Source: Oscillospiraceae bacterium | Lineage (GTDB): Bacteria > Bacillota > Clostridia > Oscillospirales > Oscillospiraceae | DNA: 37,832 nt | Direction: 5' to 3' | Assembly: GCA_017445875.1 (NCBI GenBank) | Contig: JAFSRZ010000030.1 | Coordinates: 1-37,832 of the forward strand | Part shown: positions 1 through 7,783 of the stretch, in pieces | Layout of the letters: every line of letters starts with the position of its first letter | Numbering within the stretch: position 1 is the stretch's first letter | Made by a program: the position numbers and the translations under genes | Notes under the pieces: model-generated | What the model saw: only the letters and a program-made list of their open reading frames with translations | Told to the model about the DNA's origin: nothing | Databases searched by the model: none

Positions 1-1
1 A

Positions 2-148
2 ATTTACGCTCGCGGACTGTTACACAAACTGGAGTACCGTAAAGGAAACTTTCGGGAAACGGGACAGGTTGAAGCGAGAAAAAGCAAAACGTATGCAATG
101 ATTACGTTTACGTACATTTGCCTACGTTTTTTGAAGCAGGTGGCGTAA
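2..148 (+). CDS. possible 3' end of an unidentified gene (partial)
   Basis: One frame is open from the window edge to a TAA at 146-148, about 48 codons. The stop overlaps the ATG of the next gene as TAATG, an arrangement typical of translational coupling. The peptide is basic in its first half and mildly hydrophobic near its end. I do not recognise it, and it does not look clearly like the C-terminus of FeoB, the usual neighbour of the following gene. This stretch is visibly more AT-rich than the rest of the window, so it may instead be a non-coding leader. The neighbouring sequence beyond the left edge would decide this. Confidence 0.25.
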   Translation: MYARGLLHKLEYRKGNFRETGQVEARKSKTYAMITFTYICLRFLKQVA

Positions 149-318
149 TGTCTCCGATTCTGGGAAACGCGATTGCACTGCTTGCCGTGGCGTTACTGGT
201 GGCGGTATGTGTCCGGAACCTGTGGCGGGACGCCAGACGCGGCGGTTGTGGCGGCTGTGGCGGCTGTAGCGGACAGTGCAGCCACTGCGCCGGATGTGCC
301 GCGAAAAAGCGCGGCTGA
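148..318 (+). CDS. FeoB-associated Cys-rich membrane protein
   Basis: This 56-residue protein has one N-terminal transmembrane helix (about residues 5-24), a short basic stretch (RNLWRDARR), and a tail made almost wholly of Cys and Gly (GGCGGCGGCSGQCSHCAGC). That layout is the hallmark of the FeoB-associated Cys-rich membrane protein family, small single-pass proteins encoded next to the ferrous iron transporter FeoB. They are thought to help iron handling at the membrane; their exact role is unknown. I chose the ATG at 148 over the TTG at 118 because AGGTGG sits just upstream at 138-143 and the ATG overlaps a preceding stop. FeoB itself is not visible in the window and may lie to the left. 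A strong hairpin follows the gene. Confidence 0.82.
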   Translation: MSPILGNAIALLAVALLVAVCVRNLWRDARRGGCGGCGGCSGQCSHCAGCAAKKRG

Positions 319-343
319 CAGTTCTTGACCCGTTCAATAGACA

Positions 344-386
344 AGGGACAGTCCGGTGTCGGACTGTCCCTGTGCTGTCAGTTTTT
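344..386. terminator. Rho-independent terminator between convergent genes
   Basis: A 12-bp perfect stem (344-355 with 360-371) encloses a 4-nt loop (GTGT). On the plus strand a run of five T follows at 382-386, after a short spacer. The hairpin lies between the Cys-rich peptide gene (plus) and the CHAP/SLH gene (minus), whose stop codon is at 378-380, so it probably serves both directions. Confidence 0.6.
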
Positions 387-3149
387 CGTGGCGTAGCGGT
401 AAATGAATGTGATAATCTGTCCGCGTGTGCAGACTTCCGCCGGGTGGAAGGTGTTGTCACTGTAACCCTGCGTCACGTCGATGGACGACGCCCAGTTGAC
501 GGAATCATAGCAGAATCTTCCCTTTGCCACATCCTTGAACGTGTTGACGCTCTTGACCGGAGGCGTACCCGCGTAGCGGTGGAGGAAGGTCACGATTTGT
601 CCGCGGTTGCAGTAGGTGTCCGGGGAGAACTTCGTCTCACTGGTGCCGTTGGTGATACCGCGTTCCACCGCCCACAGAACCGCGTTGTAATAGCTGTCAG
701 TGGGTACAATGTCCGTAAACGGATTGCCGGTGGAAGTCGGCGCGGGCGCGCCTGCCAGACGCCACAGGAACGTGACCGCGCTGGCCCGCGTACAGCGTTC
801 GGCGGGGTTGAAATACTGCGACGGGTTTATGATGACATTGTGTTCGACCGCCCACTTGACCGGCTCGTAATAGTATTTCTCGGTCGGCACATCCGGGGGT
901 ATGACAGTCTTTGACGTAACTTGCACGGGGAAAAGTCTGTCGGCGCGGGGATTCCCCTCCATGTCCACGAGTCTGAAGTCAAGACCGGCTGTCCCTTCCT
1001 GATTCCCGTGTATGGACAGTTCCACGTTCACCACGCCGTAACTGTCAAGGGGCGGCATATCGTCGCGGGATTCTTCGGAAACCGTGACAATTCCGGTTGG
1101 ATGGCTGTCCACCTCGAACGCCTTCGCGTCGGGCATACAGCTATAGCGGACGGACAATATTTTTGTTTCACCGGGCTTTAGTGTCAGGGAACCGGGCGAA
1201 ACCGTGATGAGCGGCACAATGTCCAGCGCGTCCGCGACGCGGAACCACCCGCCGCCATATTCCGCCGTCATGGCAAGCCATACCGAACCGTCATTCAGTC
1301 TCGCGCCCCGACTGCACAGACACGCGCCTTGACTGAATTTGCCGTACGACGCGGCGTCGGTGGGCGTGCGGTAGACATTGACCGGGTTCTGGAATGTGAC
1401 TTCCGCGTCAAAGTCAAAGCGTTCCTTGATTCCGCTGTCAAGGGCGTACACTTCCACCTCCAAGCCGCCGGAAATCAGGCGTTCCCCGCCCCGCAAAAGG
1501 GAAATCTGGAATGTTTGCTTTCCGGCGCGTTTCCCTTCCAGAATCAGTGTAGCCGTACCGGCGTTGAAATCTCTCTCCTGCCACTCTTTGAACGAGACAA
1601 TATCGCTTGCGCGAATGGAGGATATGTCCAAGTCGCTGATATCCTCGCCCTGAAACTGGATGGTAATGGCGTCGCTTGTACCCTGTTCGATTCTGAGCGG
1701 GTTCGGGGAGAACGAAATTTCCGCGGCGGGGACAACGGTAATGGTAATGGACTTGTTGACCGTTTTGCCGCTGGAATCCGCGGCGGTGATTTTCAGTGTG
1801 TGTGTGTTGACGGATAAGTCCGCGCCTTTGAACTCGTTAATAGCGGACGTGCCGATATCCAGAGAAGTCTTTCCGTTCAGGTTCGGGACGCTCTTTGACC
1901 AGTTGCCCAGCGTGGCCTTGACTTCCGTCAGGGGATAGTTGGAGGTGATACTTCCCGTGATATCGCATTCACTGCCCTGCGTGATGGTGTAGGCGGTCTG
2001 TTTGGGGTCAATGGACAGCGTGGAGGGGGCGTTGACATAGTTCGGACGCGCCAAGAAGACGATTTTCGGATTTGTACTGCCAGCCAATTGCCCCGTTTTT
2101 GCGCTGTATTTGTGTTTTGTGACCTTATTCCCGGAATTGCCTTCAATGGTATAAATATAGTTGGAATCGACGCTCCACACCAATCCGACATGGTTGCTGA
2201 CGTTCTTTTTGCTGTTGCCAATATAGGCAATGTCGCCGGGGGCGGTCGTCTTCGAGCCGAGTTTGTAGGCCGGAGCGCCGTACAGGTTGTTCTGCATATT
2301 GGAGACGTTATACCCGCTGGCGAGTGCGTTCTTTTTGATGATAGAAGTGGGAATCCCTGCCTGATTGGCGCACCAGCTAATAAAGATTGCGCACCACATG
2401 GCGGATTGATTATAGCCGTAATACCAGACATTATATTTGGTATAGTTCTCCCCGACTTCCTTATAGCCCTCCTGTGTCAAGGCAATTCCCACGATATCCT
2501 CCGCCTGATTGCCCGTTTTCTTCCACGTGTTGGGATGTGTCTGGTTGGGCTGCGGGGCGGCGGCTCCGACGTTGACGGTACCGTCATAAAGAACCGAATC
2601 CATAAAGCTGTCCGATTCCACGCGCCAGCCGTCGTCGGCATTTCCGCTCAATTGGAGTGTGTGTGTGCTTGTGTACGGCGTTCCGTTCACGGTCTCCGTC
2701 ACGTCGGCGGACAGTTCCCCGGTGTTGGCGTCGTAACGCGTGACAATGAACACAACGTCGTCGACGACCTTTTCACGTTCGCCCAGATTCTCGACGCGCA
2801 CAATGACATTTTCGAGCGTGTCGTTGGAAAGCCAGCTTTCCAGCGTTTTGCCGTCATAGTTGGCAACTCCCCCTGTGAGAAGTTCCTTGAAATAGGTGTC
2901 CAGCAGTTCCGACAGGGAATCATCCATTTCAGTCGACGCTTCCCCGCCGTCGTCAGTGCTTCCGGGTGTCTGTTCGCCGTCGCCGGTGCCTTCGGGTGTC
3001 TGTTCGCCGTCGCCGGCGTTTTCGGGTTCCTGTTCCTCGCTGACGCCCGGCATAACCGCTGTATTCTCCGTGGCCTCCGCCGGTGCCGCCGGAAACAGCG
3101 TCAGTATCAGACAGCATACGAGCATCATAATACACATTCGTTTTTTCAT
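378..3149 (-). CDS. secreted CHAP-domain cell wall hydrolase with SLH repeats
   Basis: This 923-residue protein is predicted to be exported and held on the cell surface. In order it has a Sec signal peptide (1-26, ending AEA); an acidic Thr/Pro linker with two copies of GDGEQTP (47-66); an uncharacterised region (80-190); a CHAP cysteine peptidase/amidase domain (about 212-370) with a plausible catalytic set of Cys253 in MWCAIFISWC, His320 in NHVGLVW and Glu336 in TIEGN; Ig-like or adhesin-like segments; and three S-layer homology repeats in the last 190 residues. CHAP enzymes usually cut peptidoglycan peptides or amide bonds, and SLH repeats bind secondary wall polymers. A likely role is therefore wall remodelling or predation on neighbouring cells. 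The substrate is unknown. The start at 3149 has AGGAG seven bases upstream; longer frames upstream have no RBS. It has its own promoter and is monocistronic. Confidence 0.85.
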   Translation of the reverse strand: MKKRMCIMMLVCCLILTLFPAAPAEATENTAVMPGVSEEQEPENAGDGEQTPEGTGDGEQTPGSTDDGGEASTEMDDSLSELLDTYFKELLTGGVANYDGKTLESWLSNDTLENVIVRVENLGEREKVVDDVVFIVTRYDANTGELSADVTETVNGTPYTSTHTLQLSGNADDGWRVESDSFMDSVLYDGTVNVGAAAPQPNQTHPNTWKKTGNQAEDIVGIALTQEGYKEVGENYTKYNVWYYGYNQSAMWCAIFISWCANQAGIPTSIIKKNALASGYNVSNMQNNLYGAPAYKLGSKTTAPGDIAYIGNSKKNVSNHVGLVWSVDSNYIYTIEGNSGNKVTKHKYSAKTGQLAGSTNPKIVFLARPNYVNAPSTLSIDPKQTAYTITQGSECDITGSITSNYPLTEVKATLGNWSKSVPNLNGKTSLDIGTSAINEFKGADLSVNTHTLKITAADSSGKTVNKSITITVVPAAEISFSPNPLRIEQGTSDAITIQFQGEDISDLDISSIRASDIVSFKEWQERDFNAGTATLILEGKRAGKQTFQISLLRGGERLISGGLEVEVYALDSGIKERFDFDAEVTFQNPVNVYRTPTDAASYGKFSQGACLCSRGARLNDGSVWLAMTAEYGGGWFRVADALDIVPLITVSPGSLTLKPGETKILSVRYSCMPDAKAFEVDSHPTGIVTVSEESRDDMPPLDSYGVVNVELSIHGNQEGTAGLDFRLVDMEGNPRADRLFPVQVTSKTVIPPDVPTEKYYYEPVKWAVEHNVIINPSQYFNPAERCTRASAVTFLWRLAGAPAPTSTGNPFTDIVPTDSYYNAVLWAVERGITNGTSETKFSPDTYCNRGQIVTFLHRYAGTPPVKSVNTFKDVAKGRFCYDSVNWASSIDVTQGYSDNTFHPAEVCTRGQIITFIYRYATKN

Positions 3150-3207
3150 GGCGTATCTCCTTAGAATTGTGTTCGGACAGCGTTTGCCCGTCCGGTATCC
3201 CGCGGAC

Positions 3208-3236
3208 AGTGTAGCATGTTTTCGGCACGGTGTCCA
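3208..3236 (-). promoter_or_regulatory. sigma-A-like promoter for the CHAP/SLH gene
   Basis: On the minus strand, TGGACA (3231-3236) and TACACT (3208-3213) are separated by 17 bp, about 58 bp upstream of the start codon at 3149. The -35 matches five of six consensus bases and the -10 matches four. Confidence 0.5.
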
Positions 3237-3344
3237 CTGCTTTTTCGTCCCCCTTTCCTGACCCCGTACCAAAGAGGAGCGACGCACGCGCCACAACTCT
3301 TTACGGGCTGATTATACACGCACGGAAAACCTTGGTTTTGCAAC

Positions 3345-3373
3345 TTGTAATGTGCCGTAAAATATGCTATCAT
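3345..3373 (+). promoter_or_regulatory. sigma-A-like promoter for the HAD phosphatase gene
   Basis: TTGTAA (3345-3350) and TATCAT (3368-3373) are separated by 17 bp, 34 bp upstream of the start at 3408. TATCAT matches five of six consensus bases. It is divergent from the promoter at 3208-3236. Confidence 0.45.
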
Positions 3374-3407
3374 CAGACATTACAGAACAGAAAAGGAGCG
3401 GTTTTCT

Positions 3408-4250
3408 ATGAAAAAAATCATCTTTTTGGACGTAGACGGGACTTTGGTGGACTACGAGAACCGGATACCGGAATCCGCCGTCCGCGCCGTCCGCCGGGCG
3501 CGGGAGAACGGACACCGGGTCTATATCTGCACGGGGCGGAGCCGTGCGGAAGTCTACCCGCCCCTGTGGGACATCGGCCTTGACGGCATGATTGGCGGCA
3601 ACGGCAGTTATGTCGAGAACCACGGGACGGTTGTCATGCACCGCCTGATTACGGCGGAGCAGTGCCGGAACGTCGTGGACTGGCTGCACGGGCGCGGACT
3701 GGAATTTTATCTGGAGAGCAACAACGGCCTGTTTGCCAGTGAACACTTCGAGACGGCGGCGCTTGACGCCATACGGCTTTACTGCAAGCGCAAGGAGAAG
3801 CCCGGCGCGGAAGCAATGACTGTCCGTTCGGTGTTCCCCGACATGATTTTCGGCGGCGAACTCTACCGCGACGACCTCAACAAAATCAGCTTTTTGCTGT
3901 CCGGCTATCAGGACTATCTGGACGCAAAAGCGGCGTTCCCGGACTTGAAAGCCGGTACATGGGGCGGCAAGGGGGAAGAAGCCCTGTTTGGTGATTTGGG
4001 CGTCAGGGACATTGACAAGGCCATCGCCATTCACACGCTTGTTGACTATCTCCGCGCCGACATGCGCGATACCATTGCTTTCGGGGACGCAAAAGTAGAT
4101 ATTCCCATGTTGCAATGCTGTTCGTTTGGTGTCGCCATGGGAAGCGGCGGCGCGGAAATCAAAGCCGTCGCGGACTACGTGACCGGCGACGTGGAACAGG
4201 ACGGACTTTATCAGGCCTTCGATAAACTCGGCCTGCTCGAAAATCCATAA
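3408..4250 (+). CDS. Cof-type HAD-IIB family phosphatase
   Basis: This 280-residue cytosolic protein begins with the HAD motif I, FLDVDGTL, in which Asp8 would be the nucleophile and Asp10 the acid/base. It has the motif II threonine in YICTGRS and ends with motif IV, AFGDAKVDIPML, followed by the usual Cof-type tail (GVAMGSG, then a segment resembling ADYVTGDVEQDGLYQAF). The large insert between motifs II and III is the type IIB cap. Family members hydrolyse sugar phosphates, FMN, PLP or other small phosphorylated metabolites; the substrate cannot be read from sequence. AAAGGAG lies about ten bases before the ATG. The gene appears to stand alone, with its own promoter and a separate promoter for tgt downstream. 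Confidence 0.88.
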   Translation: MKKIIFLDVDGTLVDYENRIPESAVRAVRRARENGHRVYICTGRSRAEVYPPLWDIGLDGMIGGNGSYVENHGTVVMHRLITAEQCRNVVDWLHGRGLEFYLESNNGLFASEHFETAALDAIRLYCKRKEKPGAEAMTVRSVFPDMIFGGELYRDDLNKISFLLSGYQDYLDAKAAFPDLKAGTWGGKGEEALFGDLGVRDIDKAIAIHTLVDYLRADMRDTIAFGDAKVDIPMLQCCSFGVAMGSGGAEIKAVADYVTGDVEQDGLYQAFDKLGLLENP

Positions 4251-4307
4251 AACGCTTTCCGGCGTCCATTTCGCCCTGTCTGTAACGGTGAGACAACGCG
4301 TTTCGCC

Positions 4308-4336
4308 TTGACACACAACGTCCGCAATGGTACAAT
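4308..4336 (+). promoter_or_regulatory. sigma-A promoter for tgt
   Basis: TTGACA (4308-4313, perfect) and TACAAT (4331-4336, five of six) are separated by exactly 17 bp, 37 bp before the tgt start. This is one of the strongest promoters in the window. It may also drive the restriction-modification genes behind tgt, since only 30 bp separate them and no terminator is visible. Confidence 0.75.
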
Positions 4337-4373
4337 GTTTCCCCAATCAGGCAGTTGAAAAGAGGACAGACAC

Positions 4374-5507
4374 ATGTTTCAGGTACTTTCCACGGACGGA
4401 CACGCACGGCGCGGACGCTTCCACTGTGCGCACGGCGGCGCGGTCGAGACGCCCGTCTTTATGAATGTCGCCACACAGGCCGCCATCAAAGGCGGCGTGT
4501 CGGCGTGGGACTTGCGCGGGGTCGGCTGTCAGATTGCCTTGTCCAACACGTATCATCTGCATTTGCGTCCGGGTGATGAACGTGTCCGGGCGCTGGGCGG
4601 CCTGCACCGCTTCATGAACTGGGACGGCCCCATTTTGACTGATTCCGGCGGCTTTCAGGTGTTTTCGCTGGCACCGTTGCGCAAAATCCGCGAGGAGGGC
4701 GTACAATTCGCGTCCCATATCGACGGACACCGTATCTTCATGGGGCCGGAGGAATCCATGCGGATACAGTCCAATTTGGGCAGTGATATCGCAATGGCGT
4801 TTGATGAATGTGTCGAGAACCCCGCGCCGTACGACTACGCCAAGGCCAGTTGTGCGCGTACATTGCGCTGGCTGGAACGCTGTCAGGCCGAACATGAACG
4901 CCTCAACGCGTCGCCGGACACAATCAACCCGCGTCAAATGCTGTTCGGAATCAATCAGGGCGCGACGTACGCCGACTTGCGCGTCTGGCACATGGAGCGT
5001 ATCGCCGAACTCGACTGCGACGGCTACGCAATCGGCGGACTGGCTGTCGGCGAACCCGCCGAAGTGATGTACGAAATCATAGAGGCCGTGGAGCCGTATA
5101 TGCCCACGGACAAGCCCCGCTATTTAATGGGCGTCGGCACGCCCGTCAACATACTGGAAGCCGTACGGCGCGGCGTGGACTTTTTCGACTGCGTTATGCC
5201 GTCGCGCAACGGCAGACACGGGAAACTGTTCACTTGGGACGGCACCATCAATATTTTGAACGAGAAACACGCCTCAGATGACCGTCCCGTGAGCGACAAG
5301 TGTCACTGTCCGCTGTGCCGACACTATTCGCGGGCGTACCTGCGGCATTTGTTCAAGGCCGAAGAGGTGTTAGCGTTACGTCTGGCGGTGTTGCACAATC
5401 TCCAATTCTACAACGACCTCATGGCGGGAATCCGTCAGGCCATCGAGGCCGGACAATACGCCGCGTTTTACACGGAGTACGTCGAACGTCTCGCAAGGCG
5501 GATTTGA
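4374..5507 (+). CDS. tgt: queuine tRNA-ribosyltransferase
   Basis: This 377-residue enzyme is the normal length for bacterial tRNA-guanine transglycosylase, which exchanges G34 in GUN anticodons for the queuosine precursor preQ1. Visible signatures are TDSGGFQVFSL with the conserved active-site Asp90, the later DCVMPSRNGRHG motif with the second catalytic Asp, and the zinc site CxCxxC (CHCPLC) followed by the ligand His in LHNLQF. The start has GAGG upstream and a strong promoter at 4308-4336. In many bacteria tgt is followed by yajC and secDF. Here yajC is the next housekeeping gene, but a restriction-modification pair sits between them. No queuosine biosynthesis genes are visible in the window. 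Confidence 0.97.
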   Translation: MFQVLSTDGHARRGRFHCAHGGAVETPVFMNVATQAAIKGGVSAWDLRGVGCQIALSNTYHLHLRPGDERVRALGGLHRFMNWDGPILTDSGGFQVFSLAPLRKIREEGVQFASHIDGHRIFMGPEESMRIQSNLGSDIAMAFDECVENPAPYDYAKASCARTLRWLERCQAEHERLNASPDTINPRQMLFGINQGATYADLRVWHMERIAELDCDGYAIGGLAVGEPAEVMYEIIEAVEPYMPTDKPRYLMGVGTPVNILEAVRRGVDFFDCVMPSRNGRHGKLFTWDGTINILNEKHASDDRPVSDKCHCPLCRHYSRAYLRHLFKAEEVLALRLAVLHNLQFYNDLMAGIRQAIEAGQYAAFYTEYVERLARRI

Positions 5508-5537
5508 AAGCGTCCGCAATGAAAGGGATTTGCAAGT

Positions 5538-6299
5538 ATGCGTTACGAGGATTTGATTTTTAAGATTCCACAGGAATCCCCGTCCTATGGAGAAGATTCG
5601 GCGTTCGTTGTCCGGCAAATTACCGCGATACTGGATGAACGGAAAGACAAGAATGATAACAAAATTATCATAAACACAAACTTGAAGTCCGGGCTGCCTC
5701 TGGAAAACATAAACAAAATTGCCGGGCCGATGATTGAAGCATGGGCGGGCGAAGTCTTTTCCGGCGTCAGAGATGACACCGATAATCAGTATCACCTCAT
5801 CAATGTGGAGGCACAGGAACGCTTGGGAATGGCGGATGTAATTCTGCAATTCCGAAAGGACAAACAGGTGTTGACCGGAAATGTGGACGTGAAAGCGACC
5901 GCGAATGACATTCCCAACAGTGGAAAAGGGCCGAATATTACGTCTTTTGCGAGAATCCGAACGGCGTATGTGACAGACCCTGATTTTATGTTCATCATCC
6001 TGTCCATTAAACATCGCGTGTACTCCGAAAGAAATTCCGAAACCGGGCTGGTTGACGGAATCATGGAGGTTGTCAGTTACAACGCCTACGACTTGAAGTT
6101 CATCAGTGACGCCGACATCAGCTATAATCCGGCGCTGGGTACCGGTCAAATCCAGATTAAAGATATCCATTATGTCACTTACCAGTACCGAACCACATGG
6201 GAAATGTGTCAGCTCCTCGACAGGAAATACCTGCACAGTTCGCGGCGCAGTATGGACGATTTCTACAGGGAGGCGCGGCGGCATAAATGGATAAAGTAA
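5538..6299 (+). CDS. putative type II restriction endonuclease
   Basis: This 253-residue protein has no family I can name with confidence. It is called a restriction enzyme because it lies directly upstream of, and overlaps by 13 nt, a beta-class DNA methyltransferase gene. It also carries a PD-(D/E)XK-like arrangement: Glu67 in a helix (PMIEAWAGEVF), Asp100 in GMADVIL, and Asp117-x-Lys119 in NVDVKA. In that nuclease fold these residues bind Mg2+ and cut DNA. The recognition site is unknown. AAAGGGA lies upstream of the ATG. Base composition through this gene is more AT-rich than the flanking tgt and yajC, consistent with horizontal transfer. It is probably transcribed from the tgt promoter unless a promoter is hidden inside tgt. 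Confidence 0.72.
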   Translation: MRYEDLIFKIPQESPSYGEDSAFVVRQITAILDERKDKNDNKIIINTNLKSGLPLENINKIAGPMIEAWAGEVFSGVRDDTDNQYHLINVEAQERLGMADVILQFRKDKQVLTGNVDVKATANDIPNSGKGPNITSFARIRTAYVTDPDFMFIILSIKHRVYSERNSETGLVDGIMEVVSYNAYDLKFISDADISYNPALGTGQIQIKDIHYVTYQYRTTWEMCQLLDRKYLHSSRRSMDDFYREARRHKWIK

Positions 6300-7174
6300 T
6301 TACATTGCTCTGCGGTGACGCCGTGGAGGAACTCCGAAAAATGCCCGATGAAAGCGTCAACCTGATAGCAACAGACCCGCCTTACAACCTGAACAAAAAC
6401 TATGGCAACAATCAGGATAATTTGGCATTCGCGGAATATCTGGATTTTACCCGCCGGTGGCTTTCGGAGGCAAAGCGCGTCCTGACAAACAACGGTTCTA
6501 TTTACGTGTTCATGGGCATGCGCTATATCTCTTACGTGTACACCATTCTGGAACAGGAACTGGGCATGACCTTTAACTCTTGGGTGACGTGGTTCTATAC
6601 ACAGGGTTCCGGAAAGACAAGGGGCTTTTCGCCCCGTCACGACGACATTCTGCTGTTTACCAAAAGCCCGAAACAGTTTGTCTTTCATCTGGACGCGGTG
6701 CGGGTGCCGCAGAAATACTACCGTTCCGTCAACAATATGCGCGGCGCAAATCCCGGAAATGTCTGGGAGTTCTCGCACATGCACTACTGCAACAGAAACA
6801 GGAAAAAACATCCCACGCAGAAGCCGGAAGGCCTGTTCGAGCGGATGATACTGGCCTCATCCAATGAAGGGGATACCGTGTTAGACCCGTTTGTAGGCAG
6901 TGGAACCCTCTTGCGGGTTTGTCAGCAGACGGGCAGGCGCGGGATAGGCATTGATATCAACCCGGACTATATCCAGTTGTCGCGGGAGCGATTGAACGAG
7001 CCGTTTTCCGGTTTCGACAGCATTGACGAACGGATGAAGCGTGTTCCGAATGACTTGAATGACGCTTCGATTCGTGCGGAATACGTCAGAAACCATGTGG
7101 AGTGGTTTTTGAAAAACCATCCCGACGCCGTAAAGGAATTTATGGCGGAAGTTGGGGAGAAGTACGGGGACTAA
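6287..7174 (+). CDS. type II site-specific DNA methyltransferase (beta class)
   Basis: This 295-residue S-adenosylmethionine-dependent methyltransferase has motif IV, TDPPYNL (29-35), near the N-terminus, a central region likely to contain the target recognition domain, HPTQKP (175-180), and the SAM-binding motif I, VLDPFVGSGT (198-207), near the C-terminus. That order, IV - recognition - I, defines the beta group. DPPY favours N6-adenine over N4-cytosine methylation, but this is not certain. A charged tail of about 60 residues follows the last conserved motif. The ATG at 6287 lies inside the 3' end of the endonuclease gene, so the two are probably translationally coupled. It protects host DNA from the upstream nuclease; the site is unknown. 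Confidence 0.92.
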   Translation: MDKVITLLCGDAVEELRKMPDESVNLIATDPPYNLNKNYGNNQDNLAFAEYLDFTRRWLSEAKRVLTNNGSIYVFMGMRYISYVYTILEQELGMTFNSWVTWFYTQGSGKTRGFSPRHDDILLFTKSPKQFVFHLDAVRVPQKYYRSVNNMRGANPGNVWEFSHMHYCNRNRKKHPTQKPEGLFERMILASSNEGDTVLDPFVGSGTLLRVCQQTGRRGIGIDINPDYIQLSRERLNEPFSGFDSIDERMKRVPNDLNDASIRAEYVRNHVEWFLKNHPDAVKEFMAEVGEKYGD

Positions 7175-7225
7175 ATCAAAGGAGCGGAACCGGCGGCAAA
7201 AACTGACTTTGTTGTGAGAAACCCC

Positions 7226-7253
7226 TTGCAAAACTGGAAACCTCTGCTATAAT
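7226..7253 (+). promoter_or_regulatory. sigma-A promoter for yajC
   Basis: TTGCAA (7226-7231) and a perfect TATAAT (7248-7253) are separated by 16 bp, 69 bp upstream of the yajC start. This separate promoter would keep yajC expressed independently of the restriction-modification genes upstream. Confidence 0.7.
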
Positions 7254-7322
7254 AGACACACTGCCGCGGGAAGTCAGACGTTCCCCGGATACCGCCAACC
7301 AACGGAAGGAGAACCTTGTTTT

Positions 7323-7700
7323 ATGGAAAGTATGCTGATGATTGCGGCGATGATAGCGATTATGTACTTTTTCATGATTCGCCCGGAGAACAAGCGCAAG
7401 AAACAGGCGCAGGAAATGCGCGACAGCCTCAAAAAAGGCGACGTTATCACGACTATCGGCGGCATTGTGGGCAAGATTGTCTATGTCACGCCCAACAATA
7501 CCGTGATTGTGGAGACCAGCGAGGACCGGGTACGGCTTGAAATCGCCAAGTGGGCGGTATCGAGTTTGGGCGTACAGGGTACCGAACAGGCCGAACCCGT
7601 CACAACCGAGTCCGCCGACAAGGAGAAAGTGACGCTCGACAAGAAGGCCGAAACGCGCTTGAATGGCGCTCCGGTCTCCGAGGAAGAATCCAAGTCATGA
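7323..7700 (+). CDS. yajC: preprotein translocase subunit YajC
   Basis: This 125-residue protein has a single N-terminal transmembrane helix (about residues 3-19, ending YFFMIRP), the basic ENKRKKQ stretch, and the conserved SLKKGDVITTIGGIVGKIV core of YajC. YajC is an accessory membrane subunit that associates with SecDF and SecYEG during protein export. The C-terminal 40 residues are polar and acidic, longer than in the shortest homologues. A GGAAGGAG ribosome binding site lies about ten bases before the ATG. It has its own promoter and is followed by a hairpin (7736-7775). secD and secF do not follow; the next gene encodes an unrelated small membrane protein. Confidence 0.95.
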   Translation: MESMLMIAAMIAIMYFFMIRPENKRKKQAQEMRDSLKKGDVITTIGGIVGKIVYVTPNNTVIVETSEDRVRLEIAKWAVSSLGVQGTEQAEPVTTESADKEKVTLDKKAETRLNGAPVSEEESKS

Positions 7701-7735
7701 CGCACGTACCACAGTCTCCGAAGGCATAACGCGCA

Positions 7736-7780
7736 CTCCCCGGACATACGCTGAAACGCGAGAATGTCCGGGGAGGTTTT
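7736..7780 (+). terminator. terminator-like hairpin that also contains the next gene's RBS
   Basis: A perfect 12-bp GC-rich stem (7736-7747 with 7764-7775) with a 16-nt loop is followed by GGTTTTAT. It would work as a terminator after yajC. The 3' arm carries GGGGAGG (7770-7776), the only ribosome binding site of the membrane protein gene starting at 7784, so the folded RNA would hide that site. Confidence 0.6.
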
Positions 7781-7783
7781 ATC

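Noticed and set aside
378-3149. Phage endolysin
   Set aside because: The protein has a signal peptide and SLH anchors, and no phage genes are adjacent; it is better explained as a cellular wall protein.
2088-3164. Long open frame on the plus strand (358 codons)
   Set aside because: It lies antisense to the CHAP/SLH gene, which has a signal peptide, recognisable domains, an RBS and a promoter. The plus-strand product has no recognisable domain and no RBS.
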